DNA of 53,735 nucleotides from Candidatus Woesebacteria bacterium GW2011_GWB1_39_12 (GTDB lineage Bacteria; Patescibacteriota; Microgenomatia; UBA8517): NCBI GenBank assembly GCA_000993405.1, contig LBWB01000003.1, positions 1 to 53,735 of the forward strand, read 5' to 3'. Shown piece by piece: positions 21,822 to 29,246 of this stretch (position 1 is its first letter; each line of letters starts with the position of its first letter). The notes under the pieces were generated by a model. It saw only the letters and a program-made list of their open reading frames with translations, ran no database searches and was not told where the DNA came from. The position numbers and the translations under genes were made by a program.

Positions 21822-22841
21822 ATGCCACGAACTAAGAAAGTTCCCGAAGAAAAGGAAGCCGAACCTACTGAAACTGAGGTTGCTAAAGTTGAGAATGTGG
21901 AAGACCTTGAAGGAGTCGGGGCTGTTACCGCGCAAAAATTGGAGGACGCTGGCTATAACACCATCGAGATGCTTGCCTGTGCCATCGTCGAACAACTGAA
22001 AGCGTTGGACATTGAGGATAAGCAGGCACGGAAAATTATCTCTGCCGCGCGTGCGCAGGTGCACCGTTTCGGGTTAGAGTTCAAGACCGCCGACCAAGTT
22101 CTCAAGGAGCATGAGGCACGTTGGAAACTTTCAACCCATGTTAAATCGCTAGATGAAGTTCTTGGTGGAGGATTTGAATCAACAACCGTAAATACTATTC
22201 ATGGTGCATATGGATGCGGCAAAAGCCAGACATCACATTGGGCTACGGCATGTATGTTAGCAGATGATAAGGGCGCGCAAGTGTTATTTGTTGACACGGA
22301 AAATAGTTTTCGTCCAGAACGTGTTCTTAATTTCTTAAACATATTGGGTGGAAGTAAAGAGGACTTAGCGCGAGTAATCCATAGTGAGGCAATTAACAGT
22401 TCCTTTCAACGGCTCATCATTGAGCACGCAGGTAAGAAAATTAAGGAGAATAACGTTAAACTGCTAATCGTGGACAGCGCAACTTCCCATTTCCGAAGTG
22501 AGTATCCGGGTCGTGACCAATTATCGCCGCGACAACAAACCCTTAACGCCCACTTACAAGTTATCAGTAAATTGACACGGATGTTTGGGTTAGTCACAAT
22601 TCTAACTAATCAGGAAATTGCCGTGCCAGTCGTTGGGTACGGTGGTGGAGCTACATCTAAACCCGTCGCGGGCAACATCTTTGGGCATCGAGGTTTCATG
22701 AATTTGCAAATTTGGCGACCCGATAACCCAATGTCCGAAGTGCGCATAATTACGGTCGAAAAACACCCCAGCCTTCCCCCAAGACGAGTTGAAGTATCAC
22801 TAACCGAGCAAGGCTTCTCCGAAGCGAAAGAAAAGAAGTGA
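21822..22841 (+). CDS. radA: RadA recombinase (339 aa)
   Basis: RecA-family strand-exchange protein. An acidic, charged N-terminus leads to a helix-hairpin-helix domain (VEDLEGVGAVTAQKLEDAGY), then the ATPase core with Walker A GAYGCGKS 128-135 and Walker B LLIVDS near 214. SATSHFRSEYPGRDQLSPRQQ and loop L2 (GGGATSKPVAGN) are characteristic of archaeal RadA. It would serve recombination-dependent replication and repair of the element. ATG start; length normal for the family. Confidence 0.92.
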   Translation: MPRTKKVPEEKEAEPTETEVAKVENVEDLEGVGAVTAQKLEDAGYNTIEMLACAIVEQLKALDIEDKQARKIISAARAQVHRFGLEFKTADQVLKEHEARWKLSTHVKSLDEVLGGGFESTTVNTIHGAYGCGKSQTSHWATACMLADDKGAQVLFVDTENSFRPERVLNFLNILGGSKEDLARVIHSEAINSSFQRLIIEHAGKKIKENNVKLLIVDSATSHFRSEYPGRDQLSPRQQTLNAHLQVISKLTRMFGLVTILTNQEIAVPVVGYGGGATSKPVAGNIFGHRGFMNLQIWRPDNPMSEVRIITVEKHPSLPPRRVEVSLTEQGFSEAKEKK

Positions 22842-22848
22842 ATGAGAA

Positions 22849-23058
22849 ATGAAGGACCAGAATGAAATCACTGACCTAATCCGCGAATTCCGAGAAAAAG
22901 AAGCAATATTGCCAGATAACGGGTCGCGAGTTTTTAGGGAAGTTTCAAAATCAACGGAACATGACCTACTGCTTTTGAACCGTGCATTCTCGTGGCTTTT
23001 CAACACACGCGGACTTAAACCCTCAGACACAAGTTACATGACTAAAAGGAATGTTTGA
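22849..23058 (+). CDS. Hypothetical helical protein (69 aa)
   Basis: Acidic N-terminal helix (EITDLIREFREKEA) and a more hydrophobic C-terminal half. Starts seven bases after RadA with ATG behind GAGAA. Unknown function. Confidence 0.55.
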   Translation: MKDQNEITDLIREFREKEAILPDNGSRVFREVSKSTEHDLLLLNRAFSWLFNTRGLKPSDTSYMTKRNV

Positions 23059-23061
23059 AAA

Positions 23062-23412
23062 ATGAGTAAACAAGAGACGGAAGAATCGCAATTCATTAGG
23101 CGAGAATTTCATCCGTTCAAAAATCATTCTGGCGTAATCGGCATTTCTGATGTTGCGAAACTGCATAGACGTTTGATGCATATTTTAACGCAGATGCATG
23201 GGTTCTACAATGAGAACACTAGACGATACTATGTTAAAATTGAAGCCTCAGTTTACGGATGCCGATTCATCATATCTCTTCTCAGTGAATGGACGGGTGC
23301 CGACTTCGTGAATAAGTTCGAGATTATGGCTGATGCTCGTCCTCAATTCGGATTCAAACAAGAAACCTTTGAGAAAATTGTTGCAATGCTTGAAGGACGA
23401 GAGACTGATTAA
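23062..23412 (+). CDS. Hypothetical protein (116 aa)
   Basis: Mixed alpha/beta with His/Arg-rich helix (VAKLHRRLMHILTQMHGF). No known motif. Its stop overlaps the start of the nuclease gene (TAATG), so both are likely made together. Confidence 0.55.
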   Translation: MSKQETEESQFIRREFHPFKNHSGVIGISDVAKLHRRLMHILTQMHGFYNENTRRYYVKIEASVYGCRFIISLLSEWTGADFVNKFEIMADARPQFGFKQETFEKIVAMLEGRETD

Positions 23413-23822
23413 TGCCTGCTCCTTCGGAGTATACAGAAGGGGAATTACGCATGTTTCCAATCATCATCAGCCTGAAAGTTCCGTTCGGGAGTCAAGAAAG
23501 AATTTTCGCGGCAGATATGGTTTACAAAACAGATTTTCTCATCATGAAAAAATTAATTGTTGAGGTCGATGGTGATTCTCATGAATCTATTTCACGTTCA
23601 ACGAAGGATGAGCAGCGGGATAAAATTCTGAAAGACCTCGGTTATCCTACCGTAAGATTTACGGATGAGGAAACATGGGAAACAGAAACGTGCGCCGAGA
23701 AAATTCAAGCGGAAATCGAACACCTACCAAAAGTTTCCGGTTGCTTTTATTCGAATCAACCTCATCACCATGTTCCAATGATGAATCGAATTTGGTGTAG
23801 GTCTGCTAGGAAATATATGTGA
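23412..23822 (+). CDS. DUF559/Vsr-like PD-(D/E)XK endonuclease (136 aa)
   Basis: TDFLI then LIVEVDGDSHE, followed by KDEQRDKILKDLGYPTVRFTDEE, is the signature of the DUF559/very-short-patch-repair-like nuclease group: the first Asp, the E-V-D of the core strand, and the D-x-x-R-D helix. Such proteins act as DNA repair or defence nucleases. The C-terminal 35 residues add a His/Cys-rich patch not typical of the family. Confidence 0.7.
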   Translation: MPAPSEYTEGELRMFPIIISLKVPFGSQERIFAADMVYKTDFLIMKKLIVEVDGDSHESISRSTKDEQRDKILKDLGYPTVRFTDEETWETETCAEKIQAEIEHLPKVSGCFYSNQPHHHVPMMNRIWCRSARKYM

Positions 23823-23835
23823 GAAGAAATTTGAG

Positions 23836-23961
23836 ATGAGTACTTTACGTTGCCCGTTTTGTCGAAGTAAAAAACCGTTAACTCGGTTGTTTCTAAAAAC
23901 GTGGAAGTGTAGTAATTGCCATGCCGTTTTCAAGCTTCAAATTGAGAAGTATGATTGGTAA
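23836..23961 (+). CDS. 41-aa zinc-ribbon miniprotein
   Basis: CPFC near residue 6 and CSNC near residue 25 form a clean zinc ribbon with a basic loop. ATG start after GAGATG context. Confidence 0.6.
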   Translation: MSTLRCPFCRSKKPLTRLFLKTWKCSNCHAVFKLQIEKYDW

Positions 23962-24053
23962 GGCTGATTGAAAATGATTTGGTAATCTATCGGTGCACAA
24001 TCTCGATGTGTTCAAAGTGGAGATATGGTAACTGATGGGGTGTTGGGGATACA

Positions 24054-24197
24054 ATGAACCCGAAACAGAAGCCAAAACTATGCTCAGTGTGTGGGAAAAT
24101 GAAAACAAGTTTCCCTGCTATTGGAGATGGACGGCTGAAGTGTGAAGATTGCTTGAATAAACATATGAAGAAATTGAAGGTAGGATTGCTTGATTGA
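24054..24197 (+). CDS. 47-aa zinc-ribbon miniprotein
   Basis: CSVC near residue 10 and CEDC near residue 30, with Lys-rich flanks. The 90-base stretch upstream holds no credible gene. ATG behind GGGGAT. Confidence 0.55.
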   Translation: MNPKQKPKLCSVCGKMKTSFPAIGDGRLKCEDCLNKHMKKLKVGLLD

Positions 24198-24221
24198 GTT
24201 TGGTGTGGGGTGAAAACAAGA

Positions 24222-24419
24222 ATGACAATTTGTGAGGATTGTAGTAGGGACATGGGTGATGAGGATGTTAGCTCGTACACTATTTGCGTTCCGTGCGGAA
24301 TCAAGAGAGGCATATTTTGTGCTATCTGCGGGAATAATGTACCGTGCGATGGAAAAGGGCATGAAGTTATTCTCGAACTGAGAAAGAAGGGTTTTGTTGT
24401 TTGGCCAGAGATTCCATGA
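24222..24419 (+). CDS. Zinc protein with three Cys pairs (65 aa)
   Basis: CEDC, CVPC and CAIC pairs at about residues 4, 23 and 33, plus a later Cys, suggest a zinc ribbon with an extra knuckle. ATG 24222 follows GGGGTGAAAACAAGA; an in-frame GTG at 24210 overlaps that ribosome site. Confidence 0.6.
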   Translation: MTICEDCSRDMGDEDVSSYTICVPCGIKRGIFCAICGNNVPCDGKGHEVILELRKKGFVVWPEIP

Positions 24420-24441
24420 TTAGGTGGAGGGTTAGGGGTAC

Positions 24442-24657
24442 ATGAACAAGCAAGAACGGCAGTTTGGTAGTGAAGAAATTGCATACGTCTACTCTGTCTC
24501 GTCATGGACAACTAGCCATATCACTCAGATTCATCTCACGGCTGATGATAAGCGAACTTTCTGCGGAATCATTGTTGGTAAAGCATGGCAAGGAGCCGAG
24601 GGACCAGAGACTTGCAAACGATGCCGCAAATCACGGTTGAGGTTGATTGAAACATGA
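24442..24657 (+). CDS. Hypothetical protein with a C-terminal CKRC (71 aa)
   Basis: Beta-like middle (SHITQIHLTADDKRTFCG) and CKRC near the end; resembles phage proteins of the short HNH-adjacent type only vaguely. Stop overlaps the next ATG. Function unknown. Confidence 0.55.
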   Translation: MNKQERQFGSEEIAYVYSVSSWTTSHITQIHLTADDKRTFCGIIVGKAWQGAEGPETCKRCRKSRLRLIET

Positions 24658-24746
24658 GCAAGCAACACAAACCGATTCTCGTTGTGAAGGGAATTCAAGT
24701 TCCCGAAGAACTATACGAGAAACTGATAAATGATTCTACATGTTGA
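24654..24746 (+). CDS. 30-aa miniprotein
   Basis: Starts inside the previous stop (ATGA). The sequence ILVVKGIQVPEELYEKLIND looks like a strand plus helix as in ribbon-helix-helix repressors, but is too short to assign. Confidence 0.35.
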   Translation: MSKQHKPILVVKGIQVPEELYEKLINDSTC

Positions 24747-24759
24747 GGTTGAGGGAAAC

Positions 24760-24882
24760 ATGAAGCAAATGACTGAAGAGGAAGAGTGCAGAAATGTGGT
24801 CATACTGACCTTGAGGGCTGTCTGCATGATGGTTGCCAGTGTTGCACGAATTACTCAGAGGCTTACGAAAATTAGAGGATGA
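24760..24882 (+). CDS. 40-aa helical miniprotein
   Basis: ATG after GAGGGAAAC. Acidic start, then a hydrophobic helix. Overlaps no other strong candidate. Weakly supported. Confidence 0.35.
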   Translation: MKQMTEEEECRNVVILTLRAVCMMVASVARITQRLTKIRG

Positions 24883-24889
24883 TGGAAAT

Positions 24890-25255
24890 ATGTTGGAGCA
24901 GATGAGGGAGGTAGTTATGAGTGCGACCATTTCCGTTCTGATGGGTGACCATGAATCCGTCGTATGCAGACGTTATAAATGTCACAGGTGTGGTAAACCA
25001 ATTTTGAAACCAATCAGCAAGAAGGGGAAGCCGCCGAAACGCTGTGGTCCATGTGCAGCAGACCACATTAGAAAACAACATCTTGACCCGTACTGGAGGA
25101 GAAAGCAGCGTGAGTACAAGCGGCGGTTCAAGGAAAAGCAGCGGATGACGCAGGGGCTACCAGTAGGCACACTACTATCCGACACACGCGTACTCGACAA
25201 TGGGCATGTAGCCGCGTATGTTCTACTGAACCGCAAAATACGCGAAACTCTATAA
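24890..25255 (+). CDS. Zinc-finger protein with basic helix (121 aa)
   Basis: CHRCGKPI and CGPCAADH at about residues 32 and 53 make a zinc ribbon. The following RKQHLDPYWRRKQREYKRRFKEKQR is a long basic helix, the same layout as the HNH protein at 29247 (CKPCMTVRQKRYRERNPEK) but without the HNH core. ATG 24890 preferred over an in-frame start at 24833. Likely nucleic-acid binding. Confidence 0.55.
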   Translation: MLEQMREVVMSATISVLMGDHESVVCRRYKCHRCGKPILKPISKKGKPPKRCGPCAADHIRKQHLDPYWRRKQREYKRRFKEKQRMTQGLPVGTLLSDTRVLDNGHVAAYVLLNRKIRETL

Positions 25256-25278
25256 AACCTACATCGAGGCAGAGAACT

Positions 25279-25365
25279 TTGAGATGTCTCATATGTAATT
25301 CGTATCCTAAAATGCGTAAAAAAGGATACTGTTCATGGTGTGACCAGAATGGAAGTTACCGTTAA
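25279..25365 (+). CDS. 28-aa zinc-ribbon miniprotein
   Basis: TTG start in AGAGAACTTTG, the first leader box after a 10-kb gap. CLIC and CSWC make a minimal ribbon. Stop and next ATG overlap. Confidence 0.5.
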   Translation: MRCLICNSYPKMRKKGYCSWCDQNGSYR

Positions 25366-25505
25366 TGAGTAAGTGGTGTCAACGGGTTACCTGTCCAATT
25401 CCTCGATGCGGCGGGTTCCTCACAATTCTCAGGAACGGAAACATACGTTGCAATAATTGCCGGATGTTATGGGTTAAGTGGACGAACCAAGGTGAAGAAT
25501 TTTGA
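25365..25505 (+). CDS. 46-aa zinc-ribbon miniprotein
   Basis: Five cysteines (one near residue 5, then CPIPRC and CNNC) support a ribbon. Last codons contain GGTGAAGAATTTTG, the leader and start of the next gene. Confidence 0.55.
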   Translation: MSKWCQRVTCPIPRCGGFLTILRNGNIRCNNCRMLWVKWTNQGEEF

Positions 25506-25672
25506 GTAAAGTGAAGTGGTGGCAAATCAGCATAGGTATATCGTTGATTACAAGTATTCTTTTCGGTGATTGGCTTCTCCTATCTGACGGTGTTAATATC
25601 ACTCCGCAATTGTTTCTTCTAACAATAACGATGACTACTGTAGGACTGATTGTGTTGTTATGGAGAAACTGA
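25502..25672 (+). CDS. Two-pass membrane protein (56 aa)
   Basis: TTG start in GGTGAAGAATTTTG. Two membrane helices, about residues 7-28 and 38-54, joined by a short polar loop. Unknown role. Confidence 0.6.
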   Translation: MSKVKWWQISIGISLITSILFGDWLLLSDGVNITPQLFLLTITMTTVGLIVLLWRN

Positions 25673-25706
25673 GAACTTTGAGTAGAAGGAATGCGGGAAG
25701 AAGAAC

Positions 25707-25862
25707 ATGGCTCTTTATGGTAACGTGTGGAGCGGTGGGATTCCAACATTGTCATGTGGCTCATGTGGGCATGTTGAAAAGTTCCGTGATGACGCTGAGT
25801 GGCTGCCAGCGAAATGTGCTGATTGCGGGTCGGCAAATCTGACCTACTCGGAGGGTAATTGA
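25707..25862 (+). CDS. 51-aa zinc-ribbon miniprotein
   Basis: CGSC near residue 17 and CADC near residue 37 give a classic ribbon in the ATG 25707 frame. A leader box 30 bases upstream (TGAGAACTTTG, TTG 25678) opens a different, Cys-poorer 54-codon frame that overlaps this one; which of the two is made is unclear, but the zinc-ribbon frame looks more protein-like. Confidence 0.5.
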   Translation: MALYGNVWSGGIPTLSCGSCGHVEKFRDDAEWLPAKCADCGSANLTYSEGN

Positions 25863-25864
25863 GG

Positions 25865-26035
25865 ATGGGTGAGCAAGAACTTAAAATCAAGTTTGAGCAC
25901 CGTTTCAATCATGGACGTAAAACTTTCACGATGAGGCATTATAATGACGGCACATGGGAACTTTTAGATGAGGATGGTTTGCCTGTCGTGCAATGTTCGG
26001 ATGATGATGAAGGAGTCATAGACACAACGGAGTGA
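25865..26035 (+). CDS. Hypothetical protein (56 aa)
   Basis: ATG after GAGG. Beta-rich first half (RKTFTMRHYNDGTWELL) and an acidic C-terminus. Its stop lies inside the next leader box. Confidence 0.5.
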   Translation: MGEQELKIKFEHRFNHGRKTFTMRHYNDGTWELLDEDGLPVVQCSDDDEGVIDTTE

Positions 26036-26040
26036 GAACT

Positions 26041-26691
26041 TTGAGTGTTTCTGAATCAGGCTTCTTATGCATCAAGTGCCTCAGCAACAGTGTGTCCGCG
26101 AATAGTTACTACTGTGAACGATGCGAACAGAAACAACGTGAAAGTTCCGTTGAAAAAGGTGAAACGAGAATGAGTAGGAAACGGGTTAAGCCTCAAGTGG
26201 ATTTGTGCGTGAATTATCGGGGGCATTATCTTGGTTACTGTAATTATTTTTCGAATGGAGGTTGGAACGTTTCCCTAAATTTGAATTTGATGATGAAGGA
26301 TTTAATGCGAAAAGGCAACAGCATGTTCGTTAACTCGTGGCGTAAAGAACACCATAACGAGCCGGACGGGATTGATAGATTCGCTACCTTTCTAGGAATG
26401 TTCTGGGGTGTGTACCATCACGAGATTGTTGGTCACGCGTTAGGACATAAACTCAAGGTTAGAGGTTACTCGATAACCCGTAAAGAACATTTTAGGTGGC
26501 TTGAAGAAAATCTTCTAAAAGAATTATTTGCTGACGCTCAAACAGATTTCGCCTTCATGTTCTCCGACATTGCCAAAGCAATCAACGCAAAGTTCCATGT
26601 GAACAAAAAGAAGCATGATTGGTTGGTAAGGTTAGGGTACTGTGAAATCTTACGCGGCAAACCCGTAGAACAAGATGTAGAAGTTCGATAA
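26041..26691 (+). CDS. Zinc-ribbon plus HE...H protein, possible metallopeptidase (216 aa)
   Basis: TTG start in GTGAGAACTTTG. Residues 9-30 carry CIKC and CERC (zinc ribbon). The main part has HHEIVGHALGH near residue 130, a His/Glu cluster like a metal-binding helix, but the spacing is H-E-x-x-x-H instead of the standard HEXXH, so peptidase activity is only a guess. A later Glu (ELFAD) could be a third ligand. A second start at ATG 26170 with GGTGA ahead could give a shorter form without the ribbon. Confidence 0.5.
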   Translation: MSVSESGFLCIKCLSNSVSANSYYCERCEQKQRESSVEKGETRMSRKRVKPQVDLCVNYRGHYLGYCNYFSNGGWNVSLNLNLMMKDLMRKGNSMFVNSWRKEHHNEPDGIDRFATFLGMFWGVYHHEIVGHALGHKLKVRGYSITRKEHFRWLEENLLKELFADAQTDFAFMFSDIAKAINAKFHVNKKKHDWLVRLGYCEILRGKPVEQDVEVR

Positions 26692-26743
26692 GTCAAACAC
26701 GGGAACCCGGGCAAATTCTCGATTAGTTTCATCCATCTCTCGG

Positions 26744-26775
26744 TTTTAAATAGCCGTGTAGGGTAGGTGATACCC
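26744..26775 (+). promoter_or_regulatory. TATA box and operator of the ArsR-type gene
   Basis: TTTTAAATAG is a strong TATA box. At 26761-26775 GGGTA-GGTGA-TACCC is a perfect inverted repeat that also contains the ribosome site, immediately before the ATG. A repressor bound there, or a hairpin in the RNA, would silence the gene, which suggests autoregulation. Confidence 0.55.
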
Positions 26776-27060
26776 ATGTCGGAAATTGAAGTGTTACATA
26801 TCGTTTCACATCCAACTAGACTCGAAATACTGACCGAACTCAATAAGAATCCATCATACGCCTCTGCGTTATCTAGGACGTTGAAAATAGAACGCAAAGT
26901 CGTTATCTTCCATCTTTCAATCCTAATACAGTATAAATTAATCGAAGGCGAGTTCACATTGGTTTCGACGCGAACAAAACCTACCGCCGTGAAAACATTT
27001 CACTTAACTTCGAAGGGTATGCGGATGTTTGGTAAGGTGAAACATGCACTAGAGAAATAG
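26776..27060 (+). CDS. ArsR-family winged-helix regulator (94 aa)
   Basis: MSEIEVLHIVSHPTRLEILT, then LSRTLKIERKVVIFHLSILIQ, is the archetypal ArsR-type N-terminus: His-Pro-Thr-Arg helix, recognition helix and wing. The C-terminal FHLTSKGMRMF fits too. No metal-binding Cys is present, so it probably senses something else or acts as a plain repressor. A plausible candidate for the regulator of the shared palindromic operators, though this is inference. ATG 26776 chosen over GTG 26767 because GGTGA lies between. Confidence 0.75.
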   Translation: MSEIEVLHIVSHPTRLEILTELNKNPSYASALSRTLKIERKVVIFHLSILIQYKLIEGEFTLVSTRTKPTAVKTFHLTSKGMRMFGKVKHALEK

Positions 27061-27062
27061 AA

Positions 27063-27821
27063 ATGGGGCCTCCGTGGACACAACAAGACATATCACGAGT
27101 TCGTGAATTATACCCTACGCACACCGCAACGCAAATTGGGATAGAATTAAGTAGAACCCGTCGTTCAATCAAACATATCACTCATAAATTTGGTTTTAGA
27201 AAACCACAACGCGATTACTCTCTAAACGAAAATCAAAAACAAGTTCTATTAGGAAGTCTACTTGGCGATGGGTCGATAATTCGTAGAAATATTAAGTCAT
27301 ATACATATCGTGAACCACACGGCATAGGGCAACAGGATTATTTACAATGGAAGGCACAAATTCTTGGGCATCTGGTTTCTTCACTTCATCCCTATGCGCG
27401 ATATGACCCTCGTTGGAACCGTACTCTTTGGCAAGTAGCGATGACTATGTACGGTAAATGGTTAAAACCGTACCATGACCAGTTTTATCCAGATGGTCAC
27501 AAAATACTTCCAACGCAAGCCCTCAATGAGTTAACGGGGTTAGGGGTTGCAGTGTGGTTCTGTGATGACGGGACTAAATCATCTGAGACAAGTCGTTTGC
27601 GGATTTACACTGATAGTTTCACAATGGATGAGGCGAAGATTATCTCCAAGTGGTTTTTAGATAAATTTGATATAATTACTCACATTACACCAAGGCCCCA
27701 TAAGCCAACTCATCCCATAATTGAAGTGCCGAGTTCAAGCACAGGTACCTTTGTAGCTCTAATAAAACCATACATGCCGATTTGTATGAATTATAAAATT
27801 ACGTTCAGAGAACCGTCTTAA
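27063..27821 (+). CDS. Free-standing LAGLIDADG homing endonuclease (252 aa)
   Basis: Two LAGLIDADG motifs, LLGSLLGDGSI near residue 61 and LTGLGVAVWFCDDGT near residue 155, surround a typical alpha/beta core. The N-terminal 45 residues form a Myb/SANT-like helix-turn-helix (WTQQDISRVRELYPTHTATQI), probably adding DNA specificity. It starts two bases after the regulator stop, the usual posture of a mobile endonuclease gene inserted behind a host gene. Not an intein: no splicing blocks. Confidence 0.8.
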   Translation: MGPPWTQQDISRVRELYPTHTATQIGIELSRTRRSIKHITHKFGFRKPQRDYSLNENQKQVLLGSLLGDGSIIRRNIKSYTYREPHGIGQQDYLQWKAQILGHLVSSLHPYARYDPRWNRTLWQVAMTMYGKWLKPYHDQFYPDGHKILPTQALNELTGLGVAVWFCDDGTKSSETSRLRIYTDSFTMDEAKIISKWFLDKFDIITHITPRPHKPTHPIIEVPSSSTGTFVALIKPYMPICMNYKITFREPS

Positions 27822-28099
27822 TAGCGGCTACCCTGAGCGTCACCAACATGCCGAGGTTCTTTTCGAGCTCTCACATTCTTGGCTTTCTGGGCGCGGTCAC
27901 GTTTCGGCGAATTGAAGTACATATGCCTCGATTTGTAATAGTACGGCTTCCCGGAATCGGGGTCAACCCTTTCGTAACTTTTCGGCAAGCCTCCGACCAA
28001 ATGCCGACCTCCATGGCCTCGTGGGCGTCCCGTCGCAAGCGCACCTTGTCTACTTGGTCTTTGGCGTCGTATTCCCCTTCGTCGTCCTACGGCTGGCAA
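27818..28099 (-). CDS. Basic hypothetical protein on the minus strand (93 aa)
   Basis: The minus-strand frame gives a strongly basic protein with PDSGKPYYYKSRHMYFN, which looks like a small nucleic-acid-binding protein. Opposite-strand frames also stay open here, but their translation is a serine-rich patchwork. A TTG start and a non-coding stretch of 80 bases upstream fit a minus-strand gene. Moderately supported. Confidence 0.45.
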   Translation of the reverse strand: MPAVGRRRGIRRQRPSRQGALATGRPRGHGGRHLVGGLPKSYERVDPDSGKPYYYKSRHMYFNSPKRDRAQKAKNVRARKEPRHVGDAQGSRY

Positions 28100-28155
28100 G
28101 GATTATCTGAGTAATAGGTTCGCAATAAGTTTGATAAGAGTGTATCGCTATACGT

Positions 28156-28170
28156 ATCATCATGACGATG
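28156..28170 (+). promoter_or_regulatory. Palindromic operator site (28 kb)
   Basis: ATCATCATGACGATG, identical to the site at 44250. It lies 11 bases before the start of the operon beginning at 28181 and between divergent transcription units. A clear TATA box is hard to place here. Confidence 0.55.
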
Positions 28171-28180
28171 TGAAGTAAAC

Positions 28181-28525
28181 ATGGGATTTTGTAGAGAATT
28201 CATTGGGAAAATGGGGATAGAGTCTAGGCGTGAATCATTTTACTTAACTTTGGATAATGACACGAAAACCGAAGAACTGTCATGCGACCAAATTGAAATT
28301 TCCTATTGGGAGTTTGCAAACTTTGAAGCGGTCATAGCGGATTTGAAAAAGAACGATAAGCGATTCCGAGAATGGCTAGATGAAGGTCATCAGTGTCCCG
28401 CATGTAAGACGGGATTAACGAAAACAGCGAACGACCCATGCTCAAAATGTGAGCAAGAAGTCGAAAAACAAGAACAGGCGTTCGACAAACAGGCTCATGA
28501 AATCTACACGAAACTAGGGATTTGA
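28181..28525 (+). CDS. Hypothetical protein with a CPAC zinc site (114 aa)
   Basis: Alpha/beta N-terminal half; residues 70-95 contain CPAC and CSKC, one zinc ribbon, followed by a charged coiled-coil-like helix (EQEVEKQEQAFDKQ). First gene of the 28-35 kb operon. Function unknown. Confidence 0.6.
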   Translation: MGFCREFIGKMGIESRRESFYLTLDNDTKTEELSCDQIEISYWEFANFEAVIADLKKNDKRFREWLDEGHQCPACKTGLTKTANDPCSKCEQEVEKQEQAFDKQAHEIYTKLGI

Positions 28526-28526
28526 A

Positions 28527-28949
28527 ATGAGTGAAGAAAATGAGGCTCGGAAGCGGGTTACGTTCAAGTCGGATTTGGAGATGTGGCATAAGTTCGTTGG
28601 CTTCGCAGGTTGGCTTATGATGGTCGCAAGAGGAGAGGAACATAAAATTTACGGGCAATGTGTTCACTACTCATATGATAGCGACGCGTTCGAAGAATAC
28701 TGCAATAGTAAAGATGCGGAGAAACTACGAAAGGTAACTCATGTTATCAAGGGCATGAAGATACGAGCAGGCTTCAAACCTGATGAGGAATGTTGGCAAT
28801 GCAAATTCTACAAACTGAATGTTCCGCCAGTAAAAGAAATAGCGCCTGAGAAACTTGAGAAAATGAAACAGCAAAGCAGGGAGAACGCTCAGCGGCTTAG
28901 AAAGCAATTCGGGCTTAAACCGATTAGAGAAAAGAAGGAATCGAAATGA
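28527..28949 (+). CDS. Hypothetical protein (140 aa)
   Basis: ATG start after GGGATTTGAA. Aromatic-rich first half (MWHKFVGFAGWLMMVA), a single CWQC pair near residue 90 and a basic C-terminal helix ending in KKESK. Unknown. Its last codons overlap the following ATG. Confidence 0.6.
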   Translation: MSEENEARKRVTFKSDLEMWHKFVGFAGWLMMVARGEEHKIYGQCVHYSYDSDAFEEYCNSKDAEKLRKVTHVIKGMKIRAGFKPDEECWQCKFYKLNVPPVKEIAPEKLEKMKQQSRENAQRLRKQFGLKPIREKKESK

Positions 28950-29203
28950 ACAACACGGATAATCACGTAAGAAAGCTTGACGAGGGCTACGTGATAATTG
29001 GACACCCAGTTATCCCTTCGCAGATAAGTTTCTTTCTTAGTGGTGACGGGTTGAAGAAATTAGTAGCTAGGCTTAGAGATGGAGAGGACTTGAGAATGAC
29101 TGTTGGCGAATACAGGGATGCAGACGGTAACGAACATAGGTACCACAGATTTGAAGCGGTTGATACTCACAATAAATATGCAAAAGGCAAGGAATCAAAA
29201 TGA
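28946..29203 (+). CDS. Hypothetical protein (85 aa)
   Basis: ATG preceded by GGAATCGAA. Contains LSGDGLKKLVARLRDGEDL and a His/Tyr-rich strand, no Cys. Unknown family. Same GKESK-type end as the gene before it. Confidence 0.55.
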   Translation: MNNTDNHVRKLDEGYVIIGHPVIPSQISFFLSGDGLKKLVARLRDGEDLRMTVGEYRDADGNEHRYHRFEAVDTHNKYAKGKESK

Positions 29204-29244
29204 CTCGTAAGATTTGGGCACATGACTTCCATGAGGTTGCTTGA
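29200..29244 (+). pseudogene. 14-codon fragment duplicating the start of the 29807 gene
   Basis: Encodes a peptide containing KIWAHDFHEVA, which closely matches the first residues of the intact gene at 29807 (KLWAHDFHTAY). The HNH endonuclease gene lies between the two. This looks like a gene whose 5' end was split off when the HNH gene entered, with the start region re-formed downstream. Confidence 0.6.
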
Positions 29245-29246
29245 AC

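Noticed and set aside
25678-25842. Leader-box frame at 25678 as the main product
   Set aside because: It overlaps the 51-aa zinc ribbon in another frame, and its own sequence has only scattered Cys; kept as an alternative, not as a gene.
27063-27821. Second intein
   Set aside because: The LAGLIDADG protein has its own start, stop and N-terminal helix-turn-helix and lacks splicing motifs, so it is a free-standing endonuclease.
27848-28114. Plus-strand frame opposite the basic minus-strand gene
   Set aside because: Serine-rich patchwork without a ribosome site; the minus-strand reading looks more protein-like, though neither is certain.
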